From the NCBI GenBank assembly GCA_963665935.1, contig OY762510.1, positions 310,001 to 374,000 of the forward strand: a stretch of DNA of 64,000 bases, given 5' to 3'. A model generated the notes under the pieces. That model made no database searches. It had not been told where the DNA came from and worked only from the letters and a program-made list of their open reading frames with translations. Source of the DNA: Syntrophus sp963665935 (GTDB lineage: Bacteria; Desulfobacterota; Syntrophia; Syntrophales; Syntrophaceae). How positions within the stretch are numbered: the stretch's first letter is position 1; every line of letters starts with the position of its first letter. The translations under genes and the position numbers were made by a program. Positions 26,254 to 35,015 of this stretch are shown here, piece after piece.

Positions 26254-27036
26254 TTAAACTTCCCCGTTGACATTTTCCATGAGCGTCCGGACCTTTTCCA
26301 TCAAGGCCGTCAGCGAGAAAGACGGATTCTCATAATCCGGCTCCAGCCGGCCGGCCTGTTTCACGGAGATGGTAAAGGATTCCGTCGTATTGAAAAGGAA
26401 TCTGCCCGGCGGGAAAAGCCGGTGGGTATTCCGGATCGACAGGACACAAATCGGGGCCTGACAGATCCGGGCAATGCGGAAGGCCCCCTTGTTGAAGGGG
26501 CTGATCCGGCCGTCCCGGCTGCGCGTCCCTTCGGGAAAGACAAAGAGATTTCCCCCCGCGGCCAGATATTCCTTCATCCCCTGAACCTGTTGCGTCACTT
26601 GCGCGATGTTCGATTCTTCCGTCAGGGAAGGGAGGTACCCCGACTGCCGCAGCAGCCCGCCGAAGATGGGGATACGGAAAATGTCGCTTTTCACGATGGT
26701 CTTCGAAGCGGGGAAGAGGGAAATCAGGAGAATCGGATCCAGATAGGACAGGTGATTGCAGAGGATGACGGAGGAGCGGATCGCTGAAACACCGGGAGAA
26801 ATCTCAAAGCGGACGCGGGGAAGAATAAAACGGACCAGGCCGAAAAAACTCCGGTAGAAGAGCGAATTCAACCGCTGGAAAGCGGCCTCCCGATTCCGGG
26901 AAAAAATCAGGACCAGCAGATAAAAGGGGGAAAAGAAAAGTAGAAACCCCGGAATGTAATAGAACCAGAGCAAGAGCGTCACGAAGAGATCCGCCAGAAA
27001 TTTCCCCATTTTTTTCAAAATCAACATCGGCCTCAT
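26254..27036 (-). CDS. PlsC-type lysophospholipid acyltransferase
   Basis: About 260 aa. A membrane-anchoring N-terminus with a hydrophobic stretch (LLLWFYYIPGFLLFFSPFYLLVLIF) precedes the catalytic NHLSYLDP (H-x4-D) motif, a GYLPSL-type block and the FPEGTRSRDG motif of glycerolipid acyltransferases. Such enzymes transfer an acyl chain from ACP or CoA to a hydroxyl acceptor. Homologous acyltransferases occur in aryl-polyene clusters, where they are thought to help attach the polyene to a lipid. The start is uncertain: ATG at 27036 or 27027 gives a normal N-terminus, while the open frame extends to 27171 without one. It follows the third KS gene by about 150 bp. Confidence 0.8.
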   Translation of the reverse strand: MRPMLILKKMGKFLADLFVTLLLWFYYIPGFLLFFSPFYLLVLIFSRNREAAFQRLNSLFYRSFFGLVRFILPRVRFEISPGVSAIRSSVILCNHLSYLDPILLISLFPASKTIVKSDIFRIPIFGGLLRQSGYLPSLTEESNIAQVTQQVQGMKEYLAAGGNLFVFPEGTRSRDGRISPFNKGAFRIARICQAPICVLSIRNTHRLFPPGRFLFNTTESFTISVKQAGRLEPDYENPSFSLTALMEKVRTLMENVNGEV

Positions 27037-27188
27037 ACCTGCGGAAAGATGGCCGCGGCCCGGAAAATACGGATTGCATTTTAAAGAAGAACCTGGCGGC
27101 AAGGGAAAGGCAACGAAGGCATAAATGTCCTGCGTCGATGAGCCGACGGCAAGGGGAACGCGCTTCGCCAAAGGAAGACAATTCGGTA

Positions 27189-28424
27189 TTAAATACGGCG
27201 CAGAATCAAACTGGTATTGACACCGCCGAAGGCAAAGTTCTGGATGGCCGCCGTTTGGATCCGCCCTTCCCGAAGTTCCGTCACATGCCGGATCATGGCG
27301 CAGCGTTCGTCGATCTTCTTCAGGTTCAAGGTCGGGGCGAGGAAATTTTCTTCCATCATGTACAGGGTCAGGAGGGTCTCGATCACACCGCAGGTCGCCA
27401 TGGTATGACCCATGTAACTCTTCAACGCCGTCACCCAGGGGTGGTCCCCGTACACGGAGGCAATCGCCTGGGCCTCGATGATGTCGCCCATCTTGGTCGC
27501 CGTGGCATGGGCACTGACAAGGTCCATTTCCTCCGCCGGAATCTGCGCGTCCTCCAGGCTCATCCGGAGGGTCTGGGTAATCCCGTTCAGATTGGGCAGA
27601 ATCAGGTCGCCGCCGTTGTTGTTGCAGGCAAAACCGATAATCTCCCCGAGAATATCGGCCCCCCGCTTCTTGGCGAATTCGTATTCCTCCAGCAGTATGG
27701 CTCCGCCGCCTTCCCCCACGACCAGTCCGTCCCGATCTTCGTCAAAGGGGCGGGGCGTGAGATGGGGGGTGTCGTTGAAGGCCGTGGAACAGGCCAGAAG
27801 ATTGTCAAAAACGGCCACCGTCGTGGTGTCGTACTCATCGGCGCCGCCACAGAGCATGGCATCCTGCCGGCCGAAACGGATGGCCTCATAGCCGTAGCCG
27901 ATGGACTGGCTGCTGGTCGTGCAGGCCGTTGAAGACGCAATGACGCGGCCCGTAATGCCGAACATCTTGGTGATGTTGACCGCCGTGGTGTGCACCATGG
28001 ACTTGAGATAATCGACGGCGCCGATGGCCGCGAATTCGGCGCCGGATTCAGAGAAGAAGTTCCGGTAGATATCCCGCTGGACGGTGGGACTGCCGTGCGT
28101 CGAACCGAAGGCCACGCCCAGGCGGCCCGAAGAAATGAAGGATTCCTCCAGACCGGACTGAGCCAGGACTTCCTTTGCCACCTGGCAGGCATACCAGGAA
28201 ACCGGCCCCATGGTCTTGCGATTCGCCCGCTTGAAGTCATAATCGATGGGATAGTCCACCGTTCCGAAGACGCGGGAATGGATATACTGGGAAAGGAATT
28301 CTTCATTCCGCAATGGTTGGACACCGGAAACGCCTTGCGTCAGGCTCTCCAGAATCGCTTTTTTGCCGTGGCCGATCGGCGTGATGGCCGCACCGGCCGT
28401 GATGACGACCCGTCTTTCTTGCAT
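27189..28424 (-). CDS. Beta-ketoacyl synthase of the aryl-polyene type (third KS)
   Basis: 411 aa condensing enzyme with a complete triad: cysteine in STACTTSSQ (C168), histidine in VSAHATATKMGD and histidine in YMGHTMATCG. The replacement of HGTGTP by HATATKMGD and the long insertion before the active site (VHTTAVNITKMFGITG) set it apart from housekeeping FabF. These match the KS group found with ACP and LolA-like genes in aryl-polyene and flexirubin clusters. It starts 54 bp after the ACP gene. It probably extends an ACP-bound chain using the ketoreductase and dehydratase encoded upstream. Confidence 0.88.
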   Translation of the reverse strand: MQERRVVITAGAAITPIGHGKKAILESLTQGVSGVQPLRNEEFLSQYIHSRVFGTVDYPIDYDFKRANRKTMGPVSWYACQVAKEVLAQSGLEESFISSGRLGVAFGSTHGSPTVQRDIYRNFFSESGAEFAAIGAVDYLKSMVHTTAVNITKMFGITGRVIASSTACTTSSQSIGYGYEAIRFGRQDAMLCGGADEYDTTTVAVFDNLLACSTAFNDTPHLTPRPFDEDRDGLVVGEGGGAILLEEYEFAKKRGADILGEIIGFACNNNGGDLILPNLNGITQTLRMSLEDAQIPAEEMDLVSAHATATKMGDIIEAQAIASVYGDHPWVTALKSYMGHTMATCGVIETLLTLYMMEENFLAPTLNLKKIDERCAMIRHVTELREGRIQTAAIQNFAFGGVNTSLILRRI

Positions 28425-28478
28425 GGAGGAATCTTCTGCCTATGGATTAGTTTAGTTCCGGAAACCGCCGTTCCGACA

Positions 28479-28748
28479 TCATGGCTCGGGAACAGCTTTC
28501 CGGACGGAGATCAGCCATTCGATGTAATCACAGATCTGGGAAATCGTCCGGATATCCATGGCCCGCTTCTTCTCTTCCTGGGTCAGTTCGGAACCCAGCA
28601 TCTTTTCGATTTCAAGGAGCAGTTCAATGGCATCGATGCTGTCAAAATTGTGCTCTTCCCGAAGATTGTCATCCAGCCGAGGATTTTCAATTTCAAAATT
28701 GCGGCGGAATACCGCAAGGATATGCTGTTCGATCTCTGCTCTTGTCAT
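28479..28748 (-). CDS. Acyl carrier protein
   Basis: 89 aa. The ATG at 28748 (MTRAEIEQHILAVFRRNFEI) gives the usual ACP helix 1. The phosphopantetheine site is the serine in HNFDSIDAIELLLEIEKM (S37), with isoleucine instead of the commoner leucine after it. The acidic helix II and the last helix (ISQICDYIEWLI) are typical. It carries the growing chain for the KS, ketoreductase and dehydratase of this locus. No 4'-phosphopantetheinyl transferase is in the window. Confidence 0.92.
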   Translation of the reverse strand: MTRAEIEQHILAVFRRNFEIENPRLDDNLREEHNFDSIDAIELLLEIEKMLGSELTQEEKKRAMDIRTISQICDYIEWLISVRKAVPEP

Positions 28749-28888
28749 GAAAAAACTGCCTGCTCCCCTATTCTTCAGTATCTGCCTACGGAACAAAACC
28801 GGGACCGTTTTTGCCGATTCCATCTTTCAAGGCCGCCTTTGTTCCGAAACCCAGCCGTCATGATAGCATCTCCGTTCCTAAATTGGAA

Positions 28889-30382
28889 TTATGGTCCTTC
28901 CAGTTCACTGCCCCGAATCAATTCTTCCTGAAACCGGCGAAAACCGACTATCGACTTCACCACCTGATAAGAGCCCATAACGGTTCCGATGATTCCCGGC
29001 GCCCAGGCGTTCTGACCGGCCAGATAAAGCCCCCCGGCAGCAGGGCGCTGCAGGGAAATCAGCGGCAGAAGCTGCCGGGTTGAACGGCGAACCCCATAGG
29101 CGGATCCATACGGCGTATGTCCACAGTCCCGGAGTGTCAAGGGGGTGTAGACATCGAGCTTTTGCAACCCGGAAAAGGGCCCGCAGAGGCGGGAAGCCTC
29201 TTCCAGCATGATCCCGGCCTTACGTTCCTTGGCCTCTTCGTAATCGCTGCCGCGCTGCCCTGACGTTGTCCCTTCCCAGTCCCGCCATTCCCCCGGGGGA
29301 CTGTGCGTCATCAGGGTCAGGAGATTGGTTTCCCCGGAACCCCGGCGGAGCTGATAAAAAGCCCCTTCCCCGGTACGGCCCGAAGCATCGGTATGCAGAC
29401 GGTAAACATTATGGGGCCACGGGGGATGCCGTCCTGCATCCACTCCCAGATGAACGGCAAAGACCCCTGCTGTGTCCTGAAGCTGTAAAATCCGCTCGCG
29501 ATATGCGTGCCGGACATCCTGTTCCCCAAGAAGATCCAAGACAATCCGGGGATGGATGGCCGCAACGATCAGCGGCGCTTCCAGCTCCCGACCGGATGAC
29601 AGCAACACACCGGAAACCCGCTTTTCCCGAATCCAGATGCCCTTCACGGGATTCCCGGAAAGCAACGTCCCGCCCAGGTCCCGTAGCCGGTTCACAAAGA
29701 CGTCCACCAGATGGGAGCTGTCGCAGGCCAGTCTCCAGGATGAAAAGAGCAGCGAAACCAGGGCCACATGGTGATAGAAAACAGGGCACTCCAGGGGAGA
29801 TACATCCATCAGGGTGGTCGCTACTCCCAGGACTGCGCGCAGGCGCGGAGAACATCCCAGCCGGGCCAGCCGTTCTTCCAACGCCTCCAGGTACTGCAGA
29901 TCAAAGAGGATACCTTCGGCAGAAGTAAGGACATCGAGACGGTACATCTGGGCCGCTATTTCCCGGAGACCTGCCATGACAGCTGAAATTGGCCCTTGTT
30001 CCTTCGGGAAGGAAAGCCGGAGCTCCTCTTCAAAGGCATCCATCCCTTCCGGGAGAAAAAAGGAAAAAGCGTCATCGAAGAGGTACCGGTCGATCGCCCC
30101 CCCCTGGCCCAGCCGCTCGACCGGTATCTGCGAGCCGACTCCCAGGCAGTTCAACATTCGGCGGAGTGGCTCTCCCTGGCCCAGGGCCCCAACATAGTGT
30201 ACGCCCACCGGGCATTCCAACCCCTGACGGCAGTAACCCCGCATCAATCCGCCGGGATGGGCATTTCCTTCAATAACCGTTACCTGATAGTTCAGTTTCG
30301 CCAGGAGGATCGCCGTACTGAGGCCCCCGATGCCGGAACCGATCACCAGGGCCTTTCCCGGCTGATCCCTTCTTCCGCCCAT
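28889..30382 (-). CDS. CrtI/retinol-saturase-like FAD oxidoreductase
   Basis: 497 aa. The N-terminal dinucleotide fold ALVIGSGIGGLSTAILLAKLNYQVTVIEG followed by HPGG is that of phytoene desaturase/all-trans-retinol 13,14-reductase enzymes. The C-terminal FAD motif is GGLYLAGQNAWAPGIIGTVMGSYQ. These enzymes desaturate, isomerise or saturate long conjugated or isoprenoid chains. No carotenoid genes (crtB, crtE) are present, so an ACP-derived polyene or acyl chain is the more likely substrate. Similar oxidoreductases occur in flexirubin/aryl-polyene clusters. It lies between the DUF3261 lipoprotein and the ACP, all in one direction. Confidence 0.85.
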   Translation of the reverse strand: MGGRRDQPGKALVIGSGIGGLSTAILLAKLNYQVTVIEGNAHPGGLMRGYCRQGLECPVGVHYVGALGQGEPLRRMLNCLGVGSQIPVERLGQGGAIDRYLFDDAFSFFLPEGMDAFEEELRLSFPKEQGPISAVMAGLREIAAQMYRLDVLTSAEGILFDLQYLEALEERLARLGCSPRLRAVLGVATTLMDVSPLECPVFYHHVALVSLLFSSWRLACDSSHLVDVFVNRLRDLGGTLLSGNPVKGIWIREKRVSGVLLSSGRELEAPLIVAAIHPRIVLDLLGEQDVRHAYRERILQLQDTAGVFAVHLGVDAGRHPPWPHNVYRLHTDASGRTGEGAFYQLRRGSGETNLLTLMTHSPPGEWRDWEGTTSGQRGSDYEEAKERKAGIMLEEASRLCGPFSGLQKLDVYTPLTLRDCGHTPYGSAYGVRRSTRQLLPLISLQRPAAGGLYLAGQNAWAPGIIGTVMGSYQVVKSIVGFRRFQEELIRGSELEGP

Positions 30383-30441
30383 TCCCCCCCCTTGATCCGG
30401 ATCTCCGGCAGAATCGCAGCCGGCACGCCACCTTTTCCCGG

Positions 30442-31116
30442 TTATCGCAACGGTTCCGCTTCCAGCAGGGTCATTTTTAGAAAATATCCCATAAAGCCGG
30501 GGACCGCCAGTTCAATTTGTTCAAAAAGGCCCTCTCGCCTCCCCGAAAGCTGAACAGCGCGCCGGAGGAAACCGGCTGCATCGTATTGGCGTATTTCCCA
30601 GCGATCCTTTCCTCGTGCGACGACATCGGTTGTGCTTCTCTGGTTATCTGAAAAGCGGCAGATCGAAGCGCCGTTTTGCAGATAACCGGCATCCTGAAGC
30701 GTCCCTGGAGGGGGGAAAAGCAGAAGACGGATGTCCGCCAGCATGCCCGCCGAAAAGGCCGGCGAATCGAAGGGCGGGACACCCCGTTTTATTTCCTCCA
30801 GACCCTGATGCGCCAGTGCATCGAGGAGAACGAAGCCCTCGGGCGTCATCAGGACACAGGAAAGGGTCTCCTTCCGGGGATCAACGAGAACAACACCGAG
30901 CAGCAACGCCATGCTCCCATCGGGCAGTTGTGCTTCGATGGCATGAATCAGGCGGTGGGGCGTCTCGACATAGGGCAGACAATCCCTCCGGCAACAGACC
31001 TCTTTGCCGGATGCCCTCTCCAATCCCGCATCATGATGGATTTCCGGCATCAGACTGCACGACGGCGTCAGAAAGGACAACAGGGCAATCAGAAAAAGAA
31101 CGGCGCAGCGCATCAA
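30442..31116 (-). CDS. DUF3261-type lipoprotein
   Basis: 224 aa with a short signal peptide and lipobox TPSC near residue 20. The mature domain fits DUF3261, small outer-membrane lipoproteins repeatedly found next to LolA-like proteins in aryl-polyene clusters: DGSMALLLGVVLVDPRKETL, SCVLMTPEGFVLLDA, ADIRLLLFPP and the RWEIRQYD strand near the end. Its start overlaps the LolA-like stop by 4 bp (ATGA). A likely role is to help place the finished lipid product in the outer membrane; that is inferred from gene neighbourhoods in known clusters. Confidence 0.75.
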   Translation of the reverse strand: MMRCAVLFLIALLSFLTPSCSLMPEIHHDAGLERASGKEVCCRRDCLPYVETPHRLIHAIEAQLPDGSMALLLGVVLVDPRKETLSCVLMTPEGFVLLDALAHQGLEEIKRGVPPFDSPAFSAGMLADIRLLLFPPPGTLQDAGYLQNGASICRFSDNQRSTTDVVARGKDRWEIRQYDAAGFLRRAVQLSGRREGLFEQIELAVPGFMGYFLKMTLLEAEPLR

Positions 31117-31742
31117 CCGGCACGGAACAGGACATCATCGATCCGGGAATTGGTCCGGATATTTTTAAACTCGATTTCCGTGTAAGCCTCATCACTCTCA
31201 ATAATCCGGACAAGCTCAATCCCCCCCGGTTTTTCAGACAGGGTGATTTCGACAGCCTGGATCATCGCGCTCAAGCTCTTATCCTTCGGCGTCATGAGAA
31301 TCCGGGTTTTGCTGCCGGGCTTCAAGACGGCGGCAAAGGTCGGACTGGAATCGAAACGCCCCCGGCTCCAGGCCGCGATTTCCGGCAGAATGAACTTCAT
31401 GACCTGCGCGCTGCCGTGGCGATCCTCAACCAGCCGGTTGTTCTGCTGGATATAGCGTTTGACGTCCCCCTGGGAAAGGAGGAGCACGCTCCGGACGGGT
31501 GAAAGATACTCCCACCGCAGGGCATCGGGCGACCGAAAATAAAACCGGCCTTCGGAAACCAGCGGCCGCGAAAGGATCTTCAGGTGCTTGCGCTGGACAA
31601 ATCCGGCCTGGACCGTGGAGATTCCCGCCGAAACCTGTCGAATCTGCTCCCAGCTTTCCGCCCAACCGACCAGCATTCCGCAACTCAGCAGCACTGCGAC
31701 AAGAAGAATCCTGCGGACGTTCACTTTTCCGAAAGAGATCAT
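31113..31742 (-). CDS. LolA-like periplasmic lipid carrier
   Basis: 209 aa with a signal peptide (LLVAVLLSCGMLVGWAES). The mature part carries the LolA family opening VQAGFVQRKHLKILSRPLVSEGRFYFRSPDALRWEYLSP, with the alternating strands expected of an open-barrel lipoprotein carrier. It is distinct from housekeeping LolA in context: it sits in an operon with ketoreductase, DUF3261, ACP and KS genes. In aryl-polyene clusters an equivalent protein is thought to move the lipid-linked product across the periplasm. Confidence 0.82.
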   Translation of the reverse strand: MISFGKVNVRRILLVAVLLSCGMLVGWAESWEQIRQVSAGISTVQAGFVQRKHLKILSRPLVSEGRFYFRSPDALRWEYLSPVRSVLLLSQGDVKRYIQQNNRLVEDRHGSAQVMKFILPEIAAWSRGRFDSSPTFAAVLKPGSKTRILMTPKDKSLSAMIQAVEITLSEKPGGIELVRIIESDEAYTEIEFKNIRTNSRIDDVLFRAG

Positions 31743-31759
31743 CTTTTTTCTTTCTACTT

Positions 31760-32494
31760 TCAGAACATCCCGCCGTTCACAGAGATCACCTGCCCGGTGA
31801 TGTAGGAGGCATCGGGCGAACAGAGGAATCGGACCACCTTTGCCACTTCTTCCGGCTCACCCACCCGTCTCATGGGAATTCGCTCGCGAATCTGGTCCTG
31901 GGGAAGATTTGAAGTCATATCCGTCCGGATCAGCCCGGGGGCAATCACATTGACCCGGATTCCCAGCCGCGCCACTTCGGAAGCCAGGGAGCGGCTCGCC
32001 GCGATCAGCCCCGCCTTGGCGGCTGAGTAATTGACCTGCCCGCGATTTCCCACCAGGGCCGACAGGGAAGACATGGAGACCACCGAACCCCGATGGGCTC
32101 TCATCATCGCCTTTATCGCAGGCTGTGTGACGTTGTAAAAGCCGTTCAGGGTTGTCGAAATCACCGCATTCCAGTCCTCTTCCGACATCATCAGGAAGAG
32201 ATTATCGGCCGTAATCCCGGCATTGTTCACGAGCACATCCAGGGAAGACCGGCGGGCGATCAGCTCCTCCACACAGCGGCGGCTTTCGGCGGCATCGGCT
32301 ACATCGAAGCACAACTTCTCCGCCGATCCGCCCTCGGCCTCGATCAGGGATACTGTTTTCCGGGCCTCAACCTCGGAAGACCGGTAATTGACCACCACAT
32401 AATATCCGCTGCGCGCCAGTTCCAGGGCCACAGCCCGGCCGATTCCGCGGCTGGCCCCCGTCACCAGGGCGGTCTCCTGCTTATTCTTTTCCAT
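31760..32494 (-). CDS. 3-oxoacyl-ACP reductase (FabG-like ketoreductase)
   Basis: 244 aa classical short-chain dehydrogenase. It has the NADPH site TGASRGIGRAV, the NNAG motif, the catalytic serine in SMSSLSALVGNRG, and tyrosine-lysine in NYSAAKAG, ending SYITGQVISVNGGMF as FabG enzymes do. It reduces 3-ketoacyl-ACP to 3-hydroxyacyl-ACP. Its start overlaps the dehydratase end by 14 bp, so the two consecutive steps are probably translationally coupled. Confidence 0.92.
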   Translation of the reverse strand: MEKNKQETALVTGASRGIGRAVALELARSGYYVVVNYRSSEVEARKTVSLIEAEGGSAEKLCFDVADAAESRRCVEELIARRSSLDVLVNNAGITADNLFLMMSEEDWNAVISTTLNGFYNVTQPAIKAMMRAHRGSVVSMSSLSALVGNRGQVNYSAAKAGLIAASRSLASEVARLGIRVNVIAPGLIRTDMTSNLPQDQIRERIPMRRVGEPEEVAKVVRFLCSPDASYITGQVISVNGGMF

Positions 32495-32933
32495 GAAACG
32501 CCTCTGCGCCCGTTACGGCCTGGTCATTCCTCACCGCCTGAATCGTCATCCGGCAGATCGTCGTTGAACCTGCCCTGACGGTCCCTTCAAAAACATGATA
32601 ATCATCCCGGCAGTAAAGATTATTCGTAGAAGTGATCAGAGGGGTATTCAGGGCCACCCGATCCTCGTAAAAAGCCCCATTCCGAAGCCCAACAAGCCAT
32701 CCTCCGCCGCCGGTCTTGCCTTCCCGGCGCCTTTTCCAGGCGCCTCCGGCACAGGCTGTCTGCGCAACCAGTTCGACCAGCGCCAGCGTATCGACCGCTT
32801 CCTCGTCGAAAAGGGGCCAGGACTTCCGCACCGTTGCCGCAGTAGTACAGGAATCCTCATCCACCGCAAGGACTTCTTCAATCAGCGCCATCCGGCCACG
32901 ATGAGGGATCAGCTCTTCCACGGCAAGGTCCAT
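32481..32933 (-). CDS. Hotdog-fold 3-hydroxyacyl-ACP dehydratase-like protein
   Basis: 150 aa. The start LAVEELIPHRGRMALIEEVLAVDE matches the PHR-x-M-x-LI-x-x-V opening of FabZ/ApeP-like dehydratases, where the histidine is catalytic. The central helix LALVELVAQTACAGGAW follows the hotdog pattern, with Glu and Gln in the expected positions. It would dehydrate 3-hydroxyacyl-ACP to the enoyl-ACP. No enoyl reductase is in this locus, so repeated KS-reductase-dehydratase cycles would leave conjugated double bonds, consistent with a polyene. First gene of the leftward operon, 198 bp from the divergent ligase. Confidence 0.82.
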   Translation of the reverse strand: MDLAVEELIPHRGRMALIEEVLAVDEDSCTTAATVRKSWPLFDEEAVDTLALVELVAQTACAGGAWKRRREGKTGGGGWLVGLRNGAFYEDRVALNTPLITSTNNLYCRDDYHVFEGTVRAGSTTICRMTIQAVRNDQAVTGAEAFHGKE

Positions 32934-33131
32934 ACCGGCTCCTTTCCTTCCCCCCCAGCAAAAATTTGGCGTGTAGTAGATAAGAAATCCCCCCTTAAGT
33001 CAAGGGAAAAACTCTTTGCTTCGCGATCTCCCCGTGGCCTGGAAGGTTAGTCTTGATCTTTGCCGTCCGCTGCGTTATTTTCCCTTTGCTTCGATCTTCT
33101 TTACAAGGAATCGGGAAAGGATTTTTGATTT

Positions 33132-34502
33132 ATGACCCACACGAACCAATTCTACGAAGGCATCTTTCCGCATCCTGCCGATCCGTCAGCTCCATACGTG
33201 AATTCCCGTTATACCGTCGGCGATATCCAGGGGCTTGCCTTTTCCCTGCGGGAACGATTGCAGCCCTTTGCAGAAAAAAAATCGACCGTCTGCCTCTGGA
33301 CGGAAGACCGGGGACTGATCATGGCGGCCCTCCTTGCCGCCCTTGCCGGAGGCCCCGTTTTTGCCCTGCCTCATGCCTTTTCACCTCAAGTGATGCAAGA
33401 CCTGCAGGAGGTCTGCCCGGTCTCCGTTATTCTGACGGATCGTGGCGACGTAAGTCTCCCCGGCCTGGAACAGATAACACCACCGGACTACCGGCCCGCC
33501 GCCGCCCCTCCCACTCCCCTTCTCGATCCTCAGGGTACGTGCATGAAGCTCTTCACCGGCGGTTCGACGGGTGCACCGCGGATCTGGGATAAAACGCCAG
33601 CAGGACTGCTGGGCGAGAGCGCTTTTCTGACCCGGCAGTTCGGGATTTGCCCGGAGGATGTCCTGCTTGCCGCAGCTCCTCCTCAGCACATCTACGGACT
33701 TTTGTTTTCCGTGATCCTTCCCTTTTTGGCCGGGGCGCGCGTCCTGCCGGAAACCTTTTCTTTTCCCCGAGAGATTATCGCCGGGATATCCCGCTTTTCC
33801 GCAACGATTCTGATCGGAGTGCCCTTTATTTACCGTGCCCTGCGCCTCGATGCCCTGGAGCGCCAGACGCTGCGGCGGGCCTTCTCGTCTGCGGGTAAGG
33901 TGAATCCCGAAGATGCTCTGTTTTTCAAAGAAAAAACCGGCCTTCCCATTACGGAGATTTACGGCTCCACGGAAACGGGCGGCATTGCCTTCCAGGACTC
34001 ACCGGATGATCAGGGGCAATTGCAACCCTTTTCCGAAGTGACCTGGAAAATTGCCGGGGAACGGCTTTGCGTCCGTTCTCCCTTTCTATCGGGAAATCTC
34101 CCTCGAGATGAAGAGGGATTTTTTATCACGGGAGATCGAGTCGTCTCGATTGGTCCGGAAAGATTCAAGCTGCTGGGCCGCGCCGACGATGTGGTGAAGA
34201 TCGCGGGAAAGCGGGTCGATCTGGCGGAGGTTCAGGAGAAAATTCGGCAGATCAAGGAGGTGGAAGAAGCCTTGGTCCTTACTCTGCCGGAAGTTTCCGG
34301 ACGCCGTCAGGAGATTGTTGCCCTTGTCGTCGGCTCCCTGGACCGGCAAACGATCCGGCAACACCTGGCCGACTGTCTCGAATCCTATGCCCTGCCCCGG
34401 CATATTCTGCTGGTCGAAAACATCCCGGTCACCCCGGCAGGCAAGATCGATCGCCGACAGATCGATGAACTGCTGCAGTCACGAGAAAACGAAGCAACCT
34501 GA
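33132..34502 (+). CDS. Aryl/acyl-activating ligase of aryl-polyene type
   Basis: 456 aa ANL-superfamily enzyme, shorter than acyl-CoA synthetases. It has a P-loop variant KLFTGGSTGAPRIWDKT, the A5 motif EIYGSTETGGIAF, the A7-A8 region GFFITGDRVV and FKLLGRADDVVKIAGKRVDLAEVQE, and the lysine motif TPAGKIDRRQI. Its closest architectural match is the acyl/aryl-ACP ligase of aryl-polyene clusters, which loads the starter acid onto ACP. It is transcribed divergently from the dehydratase-led operon, with a 198-bp shared promoter region. No ammonia-lyase for an aromatic starter is in the window, so the starter could be imported or aliphatic. Confidence 0.82.
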   Translation: MTHTNQFYEGIFPHPADPSAPYVNSRYTVGDIQGLAFSLRERLQPFAEKKSTVCLWTEDRGLIMAALLAALAGGPVFALPHAFSPQVMQDLQEVCPVSVILTDRGDVSLPGLEQITPPDYRPAAAPPTPLLDPQGTCMKLFTGGSTGAPRIWDKTPAGLLGESAFLTRQFGICPEDVLLAAAPPQHIYGLLFSVILPFLAGARVLPETFSFPREIIAGISRFSATILIGVPFIYRALRLDALERQTLRRAFSSAGKVNPEDALFFKEKTGLPITEIYGSTETGGIAFQDSPDDQGQLQPFSEVTWKIAGERLCVRSPFLSGNLPRDEEGFFITGDRVVSIGPERFKLLGRADDVVKIAGKRVDLAEVQEKIRQIKEVEEALVLTLPEVSGRRQEIVALVVGSLDRQTIRQHLADCLESYALPRHILLVENIPVTPAGKIDRRQIDELLQSRENEAT

Positions 34503-34546
34503 TTTTTCCGGATCGCACCTCTTCTTCATCCTGTTGACCATTTTGA

Positions 34547-34575
34547 TTGACAATTCCTCCTGACCGTCTTAAATT
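34547..34575 (+). promoter_or_regulatory. Promoter of the dodecin gene
   Basis: TTGACA (34547-34552), 17-bp spacer, TAAATT (34570-34575), 53 bp before the dodecin start and 44 bp after the ligase stop, so dodecin probably has its own transcript. Confidence 0.5.
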
Positions 34576-34628
34576 TATTAACAAAAAGTAATTCCTTGAT
34601 AAACAACACTTCACAAAAGGAGGCTGCC

Positions 34629-34841
34629 ATGTCAGACCGCATCTACAAAAAAGTTGAAATTGTCGGAACCTCGAAAAAGGGGATCAACGAAGCCATTTCC
34701 AATGCGATCGAAACTGCCGCCGAATCCATTCGAAATATCGACTGGTTCGAAGTCGTTGAAACGACAGGGCACGTCGTCAATGGCAAGGTTGATCATTTCC
34801 AGGTCACTTTAAAAATAGGCTTCAGGCTCGAAGAAGACTGA
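34629..34841 (+). CDS. Dodecin flavin-binding protein
   Basis: 70 aa. Dodecins form hollow dodecamers that bind flavin (or CoA) pairs and are thought to buffer free flavin. The sequence has the family order YKKVEIVGTSKKGINEAISNAI, the flavin-stacking tryptophan in NIDWFEVVETTG and VDHFQVTLKIGFRLEED. The ATG at 34629 has AAAGGAGG upstream; the longer open frame begins without one. It is flanked by its own promoter and a long hairpin. Confidence 0.93.
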   Translation: MSDRIYKKVEIVGTSKKGINEAISNAIETAAESIRNIDWFEVVETTGHVVNGKVDHFQVTLKIGFRLEED

Positions 34842-34849
34842 CAGGACGC

Positions 34850-34893
34850 CCCCTTGACCACCGGGCCTGGAAAACCCCGGGCGGTCAAGGGGA
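34850..34893 (+). terminator. Strong GC-rich hairpin after dodecin
   Basis: A long inverted repeat: CCCCTTGACC on the left and GGTCAAGGGG on the right, extended inward by GGGC/CCCGGG pairs. No T-run follows, so it acts either as a weak intrinsic terminator or as an mRNA-stabilising stem. Confidence 0.6.
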
Positions 34894-35015
34894 CGGAAGT
34901 TTGTTTCTTCCGAGTTCAAGAAAATCCGGGCCAAACCTGATCAACAAAACACCGACATATTTCCCTTCCAAATTCCCGTCTTTCTTCCCTTTTTAAAAAT
35001 AATCAGCCTCTGCCC

